A DNA stretch of 64,000 nucleotides from Litchfieldella anticariensis FP35 = DSM 16096 (GTDB lineage Bacteria; Pseudomonadota; Gammaproteobacteria; Pseudomonadales; Halomonadaceae). How positions within the stretch are numbered: position 1 is the first letter of the stretch; each line of letters opens with the position of its first letter. The position numbers and the translations under genes were made by a program. The notes under the pieces were generated by a model. It did no database searches, was not told where the DNA came from, and saw nothing but the letters and a program-made list of their open reading frames with translations. Positions 29,162 through 36,881 of this stretch are shown piece after piece. The stretch is taken from positions 1,398,073 to 1,462,072 of the forward strand of contig NZ_KE332377.1 of assembly GCF_000409775.1 (NCBI RefSeq), written 5' to 3'.

Positions 29162-29184
29162 CAGGCGCCCGATCTGGGCGCCTG
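29162..29184 (+). terminator. Hairpin before paralogue 2
   Basis: A perfect 9-base stem, CAGGCGCCC (29162-29170) with GGGCGCCTG (29176-29184), loop GATCT. It sits between the 80-residue gene and paralogue 2. It may end or reduce read-through, giving different amounts of the two paralogues. Confidence 0.6.
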
Positions 29185-29204
29185 ACTCAGCGGCGGAAAC
29201 TGTC

Positions 29205-29924
29205 ATGAGCACATCCTACCTGGAAATCATTCTCTCCGATGACACCCTAACCAAGCTCAAGTCGAGCGGTTACTCGCTCTATCTGTTTCTTCCCGTCATG
29301 AGTTCCAACAAGAGTGGCGTGCCTCTCGTATGGGAATGCCGACAGGATTATCTCGGCAATACGAAAGTCCCGATTCCCAGTCAGAACATTGGCTACATTT
29401 CCACCGATATCATCGACAAGAACCAGACTATCTCCATTGGCAGCCAGATTTCCGTTGCTTGTGGCCAGACCCTCTTGGTCAGTCCTGCGGGAACGCTATC
29501 CGCGCAAGCGAATGAACTGCCCGGAATCTATTTCACTAGTGCTTCGGCTTCACCACGTTATAGCTGTGGCCTGGCCAAGCAAGGCTCAAAAGGAGCCGTA
29601 CCTTATTGTGCGTTCGATCTCTATGCGGCATTGACGGTCGCTTGTATTCCCATCAACGCTACCTTTGCATTCTTTGCCACCTCGATTTACGACGCTGGCA
29701 CCTATCTCGAAACATCATTAGGTCAGGGTATCTATCTTGAAATGCCCCCCGGAGGCACTACCGCCGCCACCTTCGACCTGGATGATGGCTGGCACGCCAT
29801 GACAGCTGAGCAGTCCTCGACTATCGTGCCGCAAGGGACCAAGCTGGTAGACATCCTGATCCAGCGCCCTCAGCACAACAAGCCCCTCCAACTAGCTTCG
29901 TCACACTCTCCCAGACCCAAGTAG
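29205..29924 (+). CDS. Uncharacterised beta-rich protein, paralogue 2
   Basis: A 239-residue homologue of the protein at 28199. Aligned blocks include SDDTLTKLKSSGYSLYLF, SGVPLVWECRQDYLGNT, NIGYISTDIIDKNQTI, YSCGLAKQGSKGAVPYCAFDLY and ATFDLDDGWHAM. It differs by a longer, basic C-terminal tail (LVDILIQRPQHNKPLQLASS and on). No signal peptide or enzyme motif is seen. The duplication is old, as the two are clearly diverged. It is followed 31 bases later by the SDR-type gene, which has its own AAGGAGG site. The function is unknown. Confidence 0.82.
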   Translation: MSTSYLEIILSDDTLTKLKSSGYSLYLFLPVMSSNKSGVPLVWECRQDYLGNTKVPIPSQNIGYISTDIIDKNQTISIGSQISVACGQTLLVSPAGTLSAQANELPGIYFTSASASPRYSCGLAKQGSKGAVPYCAFDLYAALTVACIPINATFAFFATSIYDAGTYLETSLGQGIYLEMPPGGTTAATFDLDDGWHAMTAEQSSTIVPQGTKLVDILIQRPQHNKPLQLASSHSPRPK

Positions 29925-29955
29925 CAGGGAGACCAGCAGCAAGGAGGTTGATGGC

Positions 29956-30864
29956 ATGCTCAACCAGACGGTGGCGGTGTTCGGCGGTACCGGTTTCCTG
30001 GGTCGCACGATCGTGCGCGAACTGGTGCAGGCAGGAAATCACGTACGTATCGCCACACGACACCCGCACCTTCCTGCCGAAGTGGCCTCCAACAACAGTG
30101 TCGAGCTTGTGAACGTCGATATTCGAGACGAGGATAGTGTCGCCCGCGCTCTTGCCGGTACCAGTGCCGCCGTCAATGCCGTGGGCCTTTATACCGAACC
30201 AAGCCGTAACGAGACGTTCGACATCATTCACACCCAGGGTGCCGAGCGCGTCGCTCGACACTCGCGGGAAGCCGGACTCCATCACTTGGTACATATCTCA
30301 GGTATTGGTGCGAATGCCGATTCTCCCTCGAACTACATTCGTGCTCGCGCGCATGGTGAGCAGCGGGTGCACGAAGCGTTCCCCTCCGCTATCATCCTTC
30401 GCCCCAGCGTGTTGTTCGGCCCTAACGATGCCTTTCTCGGCGCACTGGTCATGCTCTCTCGTTTTCCAATAGTGCCTTTGTTCGGCCGGGGCGATACCCG
30501 TCTCCAACCAGTCTACGTGGCTGACGTGGCGCGTGCCGTATCTCGCCTACTGAACGATGACATCACGCTCGATACCCGCCTCTTCGAACTGGGCGGTGCT
30601 GGCATCTATCGTTACCGCGAGATCGTCGAGATGACCTTGATGTATCTGGGACGTCGCCGACCGTTACTCAGCGTGCCTTACCCTGTCTGGCTGACGCTCG
30701 CCAGGCTGACAGCCTGGCTGCCCTCGCCTCCCTTGACGGAAAACCAGGTCATGCTCATGCAGAAAGACAACGTAGTGGGCTCACATGTCGGCACCTTCGA
30801 CGATCTGGACATCACCCCGCGTTCGCTTGAGGAAATGCTACCTTCATGCCTTGATTCCGCATGA
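29956..30864 (+). CDS. Atypical SDR, NDUFA9-like NAD(P)-binding protein
   Basis: A 302-residue extended/atypical short-chain dehydrogenase-like protein. The N-terminal nucleotide-binding motif is VAVFGGTGFLGRTIVREL, followed by IATRHP, AVNAVGLYTEP and HLVHISGIGANADSPSNYIRARA. The last places the Ser and Tyr near the usual active-site area without a strict YxxxK. It resembles the complex I NDUFA9-type group, which binds NADPH and often has a structural or quinone-related role. AAGGAGG precedes the start. It is co-directional with the beta-rich protein genes and converges, 4 bases away, with a TetR-type regulator. Confidence 0.88.
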   Translation: MLNQTVAVFGGTGFLGRTIVRELVQAGNHVRIATRHPHLPAEVASNNSVELVNVDIRDEDSVARALAGTSAAVNAVGLYTEPSRNETFDIIHTQGAERVARHSREAGLHHLVHISGIGANADSPSNYIRARAHGEQRVHEAFPSAIILRPSVLFGPNDAFLGALVMLSRFPIVPLFGRGDTRLQPVYVADVARAVSRLLNDDITLDTRLFELGGAGIYRYREIVEMTLMYLGRRRPLLSVPYPVWLTLARLTAWLPSPPLTENQVMLMQKDNVVGSHVGTFDDLDITPRSLEEMLPSCLDSA

Positions 30865-30868
30865 TCCT

Positions 30869-31552
30869 TCAGGGTTTGTCGGTAATGATCTGCGACGTTT
30901 CGTGATCTGCCGCGCCCTGCCTCCGATCAAGACACCTCCCCCAAACCCAGCGCATCAGACGGTCGCCACGCTTCAGGCGCTTGGCAAGGAAATGTCGTGT
31001 GTCCTGCTGCCGAGGCGTATCGTCTCGTGACCAGATTCGCAGGGTATCGAGAAACAAAGCAGTCAACCCGACCTCCTCCATCCGTGCCCGACGAGTGCCA
31101 TAGGGAGCCTCGAGCCTGGCAGCCTCACGAAGCCACTGAATGGTGCGCGAGAGATCGAAGATCATTGGCCCCCAGGTATGCAAGTGAGGCAAATGGGCCT
31201 TGGTACGCAGCATCTGGACGGTAACCCGACGATGGGCTGCCAAAGCATCGAACCAGGCAAGCATGCAGTATTCGATGCGCTCCCTGGCGCGCCAGGTATC
31301 GAAGTCATCGGGCTTGTCAGCGAGCATCGCCCGCCACCCCCGCAAGAACCAGACATTGGCCACGGCATCGAGATCGCGATAGTGATCGAGGACGGTGGTA
31401 GCGGGAATATCGAGCTGGGCGGCCACTTCGGTCAATCTGACGGCATCCCAGCCATACTCATCGGCTTGCTGTAACGTGGCTTCGAGAATGCGATCGGCGA
31501 GCGGCTCGAAATGTCCGGCGCCATCGTGGCGGTACACGGGCGTCATGGCCAT
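30869..31552 (-). CDS. TetR-like regulator with COQ9-type C-terminus
   Basis: A 227-residue protein. The N-terminal helix-turn-helix spans about residues 18-65 (ILEATLQQADEYGWDAVRLT, LDIPATTVLDHYRDLDAVAN). The C-terminal half (AWFDALAAHRRVTVQMLRTK, WGPMIFDLSRTIQWLREAA) resembles the COQ9 lipid-binding domain and TetR ligand domains. It may regulate transcription in response to a lipid or quinone. GGAGGGAAG sits before ATG 31552. Sharing its 3-prime end with the SDR/NDUFA9-like gene hints at a link through quinone or lipid metabolism, but this is inference. Confidence 0.8.
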   Translation of the reverse strand: MAMTPVYRHDGAGHFEPLADRILEATLQQADEYGWDAVRLTEVAAQLDIPATTVLDHYRDLDAVANVWFLRGWRAMLADKPDDFDTWRARERIEYCMLAWFDALAAHRRVTVQMLRTKAHLPHLHTWGPMIFDLSRTIQWLREAARLEAPYGTRRARMEEVGLTALFLDTLRIWSRDDTPRQQDTRHFLAKRLKRGDRLMRWVWGRCLDRRQGAADHETSQIITDKP

Positions 31553-31736
31553 GGTCTTCCCTCCGAGTATCGCTTGATCCTGATTGGCTTGCTTCTGCTA
31601 CTACCTTAGGCGTTGTCTGTCCTGCCGACGAGGGGCACGCCTCGATTCCTCCTTCGATCGTGGTCAACCGGGCTATGCTATAACCAAATATGAGTAACCA
31701 ACGTTAGAGAGCCCCGCCACTCCCCCGGGAGGTATC

Positions 31737-32771
31737 ATGACAAGTGGAAACGAAGCCAAGAATACTCACTCCACTCACGATTGGCGTCTGGCACCGATGC
31801 TGGGGGGATGGCTTTCCACCGCTCTGCTGATGTCACTGACAGCGACTGCCAACGATCATGTGGTCATCGCTACGGCAAGTACGAGCGGTGTCTACCACGT
31901 CACGGGGCGAGCCATCTGCCACCTGATGGACACTGCCTGTGAACCTCGCCCCTCGCCCGGCTCCTTTGCCAATCTCGAGGCCATACGCAAAGGTGAAGTC
32001 CCCATTGCGCTAGCCCAATCCGACTTGCAGTATTATGCCGTCGAGGGCATTGAAGGCTTTGCCGACGCTGGGCCGGACGAGTCGTTGAGAGCCCTGTTCT
32101 CGGTTCACAGCGAACCCTTTACCGTCGTCGTGCGCCGCGATGCCGGTATCGCCGATATCAACGATCTGCGCGGCAGGGCCGTCAACATCGGCAACCCTGG
32201 CTCAGGGCAACGTGGCACGATGCAAAGATTGATGGATGCCAAGGGATGGTCGCTAAGTGACTTCTCCCCGCTCAATGAGTTGCCTGCCGATCAGCAGTCA
32301 CTGGAGCTATGCCATGGCCGAATCGAAGCCATGGTCTATACGGTGGGGCACCCGAATTCATCCATCGAACAGGCCATCCGGCTCTGCAGTGCCACTCTCA
32401 TCGATGTAACCGGCCCTGAAATCGATACGCTGATAAGTGAATCGCCCTACTACACCAGCGCCTCGATCCCTGAAGGACTTTATGGTGACAACGTTCCCGG
32501 CGTGAAAACCTTCGGCGTACGTGCTACCGTGGTCGCCTCCGAGAACACCGATCCCGACTTGGTTTACCGCGTGGTCGCTGCTGTCTTCGATAACTTCGAC
32601 GACTTCCAATCCCTCCACCCGGCCTTCTCTGTGTTGACACCAGAGCAGATGATCCACGAAGGACTATCCGCCCCCCTGCATGAAGGCGCGCTGCGTTACT
32701 ACATGGAGCGGGGCTGGGCCGAAGAGGAGGAATCCTTGGAGGAAGAGACGTCGGAGCAAGAGGAAGGCTAG
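31737..32771 (+). CDS. TAXI-family TRAP transporter solute-binding protein, orphan
   Basis: A 344-residue protein of the TAXI type. A signal-anchor helix (WLSTALLMSLTATAN, cleavage near residue 39) is followed by VVIATASTSGVYHVTGRAIC, then GEVPIALAQSDLQYYA, LFSVHSEPFTVVVRR and GRAVNIGNPGSGQRGTMQRL. It would bind a carboxylate such as glutamate or 2-oxoglutarate in the periplasm. No TRAP membrane subunit lies nearby, so it may work with one encoded elsewhere or act as a sensor. The C-terminus ends in an unusual run of acidic residues (WAEEEESLEEETSEQEEG). Start at 31737 with GGGAGGTATC before it. Confidence 0.9.
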   Translation: MTSGNEAKNTHSTHDWRLAPMLGGWLSTALLMSLTATANDHVVIATASTSGVYHVTGRAICHLMDTACEPRPSPGSFANLEAIRKGEVPIALAQSDLQYYAVEGIEGFADAGPDESLRALFSVHSEPFTVVVRRDAGIADINDLRGRAVNIGNPGSGQRGTMQRLMDAKGWSLSDFSPLNELPADQQSLELCHGRIEAMVYTVGHPNSSIEQAIRLCSATLIDVTGPEIDTLISESPYYTSASIPEGLYGDNVPGVKTFGVRATVVASENTDPDLVYRVVAAVFDNFDDFQSLHPAFSVLTPEQMIHEGLSAPLHEGALRYYMERGWAEEEESLEEETSEQEEG

Positions 32772-32777
32772 CGAGAA

Positions 32778-32798
32778 TGGCGGACCACTGGCCCGCCA
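32778..32798. terminator. Weak hairpin between TAXI gene and yjdM
   Basis: A six-base stem, TGGCGG (32778-32783) with CCGCCA (32793-32798), between convergent stops. A marginal terminator candidate. Confidence 0.35.
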
Positions 32799-32818
32799 CT
32801 TGAAAGGCAGGGTGCCAG

Positions 32819-33160
32819 TCAGGCTTTTTTGACGAACTCGGACTTGAGTTTCATGGCTCCGATACCATCGATCTTGCAGTCGATGTCATGGTCGCCATCC
32901 ACCAGCCGTATATTCTTGACCTTGGTGCCGACCTTGACCACCAGCGACGACCCCTTGACCTTGAGATCCTTGATCACCGTAACGCTATCGCCATCGACAA
33001 GCGTATTGCCATTGGCATCACGAATGACCGCCTCACCTTCGTGCGTATCGTTACCCGCATCCTTCGACCATTCATGACCGCACTCGGGGCACACGAACTG
33101 GATACCGTCATCGTAGGTATAGGTGGAAGCACATGCCGGGCAGTTAGGCAGATCGCTCAT
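32819..33160 (-). CDS. yjdM: YjdM/PhnA-family zinc-ribbon protein
   Basis: A 113-residue cytosolic protein. An N-terminal zinc ribbon ([21 protein letters not shown]) is followed by a small PhnA-type beta-barrel ([58 protein letters not shown]). This matches the YjdM (formerly PhnA) family almost end to end. Despite the old name it is not part of C-P lyase, and its role is unclear. No phosphonate genes are nearby. It converges with the TAXI gene. Confidence 0.95.
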   Translation of the reverse strand: MSDLPNCPACASTYTYDDGIQFVCPECGHEWSKDAGNDTHEGEAVIRDANGNTLVDGDSVTVIKDLKVKGSSLVVKVGTKVKNIRLVDGDHDIDCKIDGIGAMKLKSEFVKKA

Positions 33161-33303
33161 GGGACAGAGTCCTGTGGCTGGAAACGGAAGGCAGCAAGCC
33201 TACACCGCATCAACCATTGGCACCACCTCACGACCAGGCTTTGCACTTCTTTCCCCTGGCTGGTAGGTTTGTTTCACTGATACATGAATAAGGAAGATCA
33301 AAT

Positions 33304-33507
33304 ATGGATCCAGCCGTCAATAGTGCAGTCAGTGCATCACTGGTCATGCAACAGGCGCAGACCCTCCAACAAGCTCAGATGCAAATCTTCAGGGAAGCCC
33401 TGGACACCCAACAGACCCAGGTCAACGCCCTGATGGAATCGGCAACCACCCAGTCGCGCCTAGCCAGCGAGGGCAACGTGGGCACGCAGATCAATACCTA
33501 CGCCTGA
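33304..33507 (+). CDS. YjfB-family small protein (putative motility-related)
   Basis: A 67-residue helical protein reading MDPAVNSAVSASLVMQQAQT at the N-terminus, with a Gln-rich middle and ending NVGTQINTYA. It matches the YjfB small-protein family, annotated as putative motility protein from association with flagellar or motile bacteria. AAGGAAGATC precedes the ATG. It is monocistronic, with a strong terminator directly after. The molecular role is unknown. Confidence 0.85.
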   Translation: MDPAVNSAVSASLVMQQAQTLQQAQMQIFREALDTQQTQVNALMESATTQSRLASEGNVGTQINTYA

Positions 33508-33515
33508 TCGACCCT

Positions 33516-33542
33516 CTCAGCCCGGCTTTATGCCGGGCTGAG
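33516..33542. terminator. Bidirectional terminator after yjfB-like gene
   Basis: A perfect 11-base stem, CTCAGCCCGGC (33516-33526) with GCCGGGCTGAG (33532-33542), loop TTTAT. It separates the convergent yjfB-like and PRPP-synthetase-like genes. Confidence 0.8.
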
Positions 33543-33547
33543 CGTTC

Positions 33548-34453
33548 TCATGACAGCTCGGCCAGTACCTGGCCCAGCGCGTCAGCAAGCAGTGGCGCCA
33601 TGGCTATGGCATTGCTGGGATGGACGATGCAGTCAGTACTCCACACCTCACCGATCCCGGCGCTCTTGATCACTTCCATGGCCTCGCCGGCAAATAATGC
33701 ATGAGTGATGGCAACATCTACCGAGCTGGCCCCAGCGACGAGGAGCTGTTCAGCGGCCCGGGCGAGAGTGTGACCGGAACTTGCCACGTCATCCATCAGC
33801 ACGACATGGCGGCCGGAAACGTCAATACCGGGCAATTCGATTTCCACTTGCGTGTCACCATGGCGTACTTTGCGACACACACCGTGGTCGAGACCGGTAA
33901 CGGCGGCTGCATGTTCTACCCACTGGGCGGATTCAGCATCCGGCCCTATCAACAAGGCATTGTGGCGCTTCCTGGCGATTAGTTCGGCCAACCGCAGGGC
34001 ACCGGAAAGTGCAATGGCATATTCAGTGGGGATCGCCTCTTCCAGACGATCGATACGATGCAGATGCGGGTCCACGGTAATCACGGCATCGAATAACTCG
34101 CCGAGAAATCCACCGACGATCGACTGGCTGACGATCTCACCAGGATGAAAAGCGATGTCCTGACGCATGTAGGCCAAGTACGGCGCTACCAGTATCAGCC
34201 GCTTTATACCCTGCTGCCGGGCATGACGAGCAATCAGCAACAGCTCCACCAGCTTGTCGTTGGGTCGGTCGAGGCTGCGATAGATCACCAGTGTCGATGG
34301 GATACGTGTTGATTCGTGGAACGGCAGCGTAAGGCGCAGTTCCTGGTCAGGGAAACGGTGATACTCGACCTGGGCGGTGTCGAGTGCAGCCACCTCGGCC
34401 AAGCGCTGGGCGGGCGCGGTCTCATCGTCAAAATGAAGCAGAACGGTCGTCAT
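33548..34453 (-). CDS. Divergent ribose-phosphate pyrophosphokinase (PRPP synthetase) homologue
   Basis: A 301-residue protein of the PRPP synthetase family. It shows YHRFPDQELRLTLP (family FPDGE region), APYLAYMRQDIAFHPGEIVS, VITVDPHLHRID and the PRPP-binding loop VVLMDDVASSGHTL. The canonical flexible loop (RQDRK...) is changed to RQDIAFHPGE, and the length is slightly short. It is therefore likely a paralogue of the essential Prs, as seen near nucleoside-salvage genes in other bacteria. Here it stands alone. ATG 34453 is chosen by family start; the upstream frame is non-coding. Confidence 0.85.
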   Translation of the reverse strand: MTTVLLHFDDETAPAQRLAEVAALDTAQVEYHRFPDQELRLTLPFHESTRIPSTLVIYRSLDRPNDKLVELLLIARHARQQGIKRLILVAPYLAYMRQDIAFHPGEIVSQSIVGGFLGELFDAVITVDPHLHRIDRLEEAIPTEYAIALSGALRLAELIARKRHNALLIGPDAESAQWVEHAAAVTGLDHGVCRKVRHGDTQVEIELPGIDVSGRHVVLMDDVASSGHTLARAAEQLLVAGASSVDVAITHALFAGEAMEVIKSAGIGEVWSTDCIVHPSNAIAMAPLLADALGQVLAELS

Positions 34454-34482
34454 CTTTCTCACCACAGCTATCCATGCAGGGT

Positions 34483-34504
34483 GAGCCGGCACGGATGCCG
34501 GCTC
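34483..34504. terminator. Terminator downstream of the M24 gene
   Basis: A perfect 9-base stem, GAGCCGGCA (34483-34491) with TGCCGGCTC (34496-34504), loop CGGA. It is about 100 bases past the end of the M24 gene and just before the PRPP-synthetase-like start, and separates the two. Confidence 0.6.
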
Positions 34505-34607
34505 CGTGTCACTAGAGTGACAGATGACTCCATCCTAGCAGTGTCCCGGAAAGGCGTCATTTGATTGAACGCAAGACTACGCGTGAATGGCCAGTTCGCG
34601 CGAGAGT

Positions 34608-35891
34608 CTACAGCTCACGCCCCAACAGGGCTTCGTTGAACGGGTAGCGCGAGAGCTTCTCGATATCGGTGTCGGTGACCAGCACTTCCTCTTCCAGTTT
34701 GACACCATCGGCGGCGCCAACCTCACCGATATAGCTTTCCACCGACATTACCATGCCCGGCTCCAATACGCCGTCCTTGGAGAAGCGATCGAAGTCCATG
34801 TGGTGCGCGATCAGTGGCGTCTCGCCGTGCATGCCCACGCCGTGGATGATCGAGGGATAGCGGCGGTCGAGGAACCGTTCGGGAATCTTCCAGGCCTTTT
34901 CAGCGATCTCGCGATAGCTCATACCAGGCGCGAGGATCGCCATGTTGTGATGTACCTGTTCATACGCCATCCGGTAGAGGCTCTGCTGATAGCCGCTAGG
35001 CTTGCCGGGGCCGACATGAAAGGTGCGCGAGAAGTCAGAGTAGTAACCGTGACAACCGATGGTATCGGTGTCGAGCGCGACCAGTTCGCCGGGACGAATC
35101 ACTCGATCGCTGGCCTCATGGAACCAGGGGTTGGTACGCGGTCCGGAGGACAACAGCCGGGTTTCGATGAACTCGCCACCTTGCCGAATCACCTCACCGT
35201 AGAGAATGGCAAACAACTCATTCTCGCTGAGGCCGGGTTTGATCGCAGCCTCCACCTCGGCCACGGCGGCTTCGCTGCCTGCCATCGACTGGGCCAGACA
35301 GGCAATCTCCTCTGGGCTTTTAATCCGGCGGCAATGCAGGGTGTCCTGCATGCAATCGAACACCTCTAGCCCTTGGGCTTCCAGGGCACGGGCCAGGTTG
35401 AGCGCGCAGCGATCGAGTCCTACCTTCTTGTTGCCCTTGCCATGGGCTTCGACCAGCTCAGCGATTTCCACGCCAAAAGGGTCACTCGAGAGGTTATCGC
35501 GCTGGTTGACCGCCGACCACACCACTTTGGAGGTGCGCGCTTCATCGATGGTCTCGAGCCAGGTCGAGACATGAGCGCTGCCCGGATACTCGAACAGGAT
35601 CACCGGTCCGTCCAACGGCACGTAGAGATAACGCGTGGAGTTGCGCAAAAAGTAGCCGAACATGTTGCGCGAGCCAGTGGCATAGCGCTGGTTGTAAGGG
35701 TCGAACAGTACCACCGCGGCATAGCCCTGCTCGGCCATCATTGCACGTAGCCGGGCCAGACGTCCGGCGCGCAATTGCCTGGGGTCGAAGGCAGTGGGAA
35801 TGCTATCGCCGTTGCCGATGGGCGCCGAGGGTACCACCGGGATCTTGTCGGGCTCGGCGTCGGAGAGGATGTCGAAATCTACGATGCTCAT
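34608..35891 (-). CDS. M24-fold metalloenzyme, DddP-like (possible DMSP lyase or aminopeptidase-fold hydrolase)
   Basis: A 427-residue cytosolic pita-bread-fold protein. The putative metal ligands are Asp274, Asp276, Asp286, His355, Glu385 and Glu400. The block GGEFIETRLLSSGPRTNPWF (238-257) is, from memory, close to that of DddP, the M24-family lyase that splits dimethylsulfoniopropionate into acrylate and DMS. The 2-, 10- and 15-residue spacings of several ligands also fit DddP. Xaa-Pro peptidase or creatinase-like hydrolase remains possible. It is the last gene of the operon with the branched-chain ABC transporter and the dioxygenase. AAGGATTCCC precedes ATG 35891. Confidence 0.8.
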   Translation of the reverse strand: MSIVDFDILSDAEPDKIPVVPSAPIGNGDSIPTAFDPRQLRAGRLARLRAMMAEQGYAAVVLFDPYNQRYATGSRNMFGYFLRNSTRYLYVPLDGPVILFEYPGSAHVSTWLETIDEARTSKVVWSAVNQRDNLSSDPFGVEIAELVEAHGKGNKKVGLDRCALNLARALEAQGLEVFDCMQDTLHCRRIKSPEEIACLAQSMAGSEAAVAEVEAAIKPGLSENELFAILYGEVIRQGGEFIETRLLSSGPRTNPWFHEASDRVIRPGELVALDTDTIGCHGYYSDFSRTFHVGPGKPSGYQQSLYRMAYEQVHHNMAILAPGMSYREIAEKAWKIPERFLDRRYPSIIHGVGMHGETPLIAHHMDFDRFSKDGVLEPGMVMSVESYIGEVGAADGVKLEEEVLVTDTDIEKLSRYPFNEALLGREL

Positions 35892-35900
35892 GGGAATCCT

Positions 35901-36770
35901 TCAGTCCTGGAGATTGTCGCTTCGCCGCAGCCCTTCCTTCAGCAATTGCTCATGGATGGGTGCCATGCGGCCGAAGATACGCAGAGCACGCTCGGGGCGA
36001 CCGATGAAACCTGGTTCCTTGGTGTAGGCAAAGATCACGGTATGGCGCTCCTTGTCTCCCTTCACTGGGGTTACTCGGTGCAACGAATAGCGCCCGAAAA
36101 AGATCTGCAAGTCGCCTGGCTCCAGGTCCAACGACTTGATCCGTGAACGGTCGCCATCGATGACGCGCTCGACCTCGGCATAGTTCTCTCCCTCGGGACT
36201 ACGGATACCGGGTACGTATTCGAAGCACCCTCCGCCATGGGAGCGACGGGTCATCATGGTGACGATGAACTCGTTGGTATCGTAATGCCACGGGTGCTGA
36301 CATCCTTCGCGCAGCACGTTGATTACCAGGCCGGCCAGCGGATCGGCGTATTCGTGAATCTCCTCCATCCCCACCACACGGGCAATGAAACGCTGGAACT
36401 CGCCATTTTCGTAAACCTGGCGAATGATAGTGTCACCTCCGATGCGGTCACCGGCGACGAAACCGTTGGTACGATCGGCGAAACGGTTCTTGGGATGCGA
36501 GGCAGGAAGGTTTGGGTCGGCATCACTGTTGTAGGGATTGGTCTCGGTCTGGTTATAGTGAGCTTCCGGGGATAGCCGCTCGGTCTCGCGCTCGAGTCGG
36601 CCCAGGGCATGTTCGGGGATGAATCGCTTGAGCACTACGCAACCACCCTCGGCGAGTTGTCGGCGACAGTCCTCGATCAAGCGTTGCCCAGTGCCGCCAT
36701 CCAGGTCATGTAATGGGTAGCTTTCCAGGTCAATGAGCCCCTGCAGCGAGGTGATATGCTTGGCATGCAT
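35901..36770 (-). CDS. 2-oxoglutarate/Fe(II)-dependent dioxygenase (PhyH-like)
   Basis: A 289-residue enzyme. The iron-binding facial triad is readable as His162 and Asp164 (WHYDTNEF) and His231 (GRYSLHRVTP), with Arg242 (KERHTVIFAY) placed to bind 2-oxoglutarate. The intact Asp means hydroxylation rather than the halogenation seen in relatives with Gly or Ala there. AGGAGCGAAG lies before the start. It is 10 bases upstream of the M24 gene and 111 bases downstream of livF-like, and so is probably in the same operon. It likely hydroxylates the imported compound or an intermediate. The substrate is unknown. Confidence 0.87.
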   Translation of the reverse strand: MHAKHITSLQGLIDLESYPLHDLDGGTGQRLIEDCRRQLAEGGCVVLKRFIPEHALGRLERETERLSPEAHYNQTETNPYNSDADPNLPASHPKNRFADRTNGFVAGDRIGGDTIIRQVYENGEFQRFIARVVGMEEIHEYADPLAGLVINVLREGCQHPWHYDTNEFIVTMMTRRSHGGGCFEYVPGIRSPEGENYAEVERVIDGDRSRIKSLDLEPGDLQIFFGRYSLHRVTPVKGDKERHTVIFAYTKEPGFIGRPERALRIFGRMAPIHEQLLKEGLRRSDNLQD

Positions 36771-36786
36771 CGTCTTCGCTCCTAGC

Positions 36787-36802
36787 TAAGGAGACACTGA
36801 TT
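36787..36802. repeat. Solo end resembling the MITE-like repeat
   Basis: TAAGGAGACACTGATT differs at 2 of 16 positions from the left end of copy A (171-335). No matching inverted end was found nearby. It may be a remnant of an old insertion between the dioxygenase and the ABC transporter genes. Confidence 0.35.
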
Positions 36803-36881
36803 GTCGAGAATGTATGGTCAGCGTAGTGAGCGAAGGACGATAATAGAAATGAATGGTTAAGATGACATGAATTGCAGGCAC

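Noticed and set aside
34587-35369. A 260-codon plus-strand open frame opposite the M24 gene
   Set aside because: Antisense to a well-supported gene, with no ribosome site or domain.
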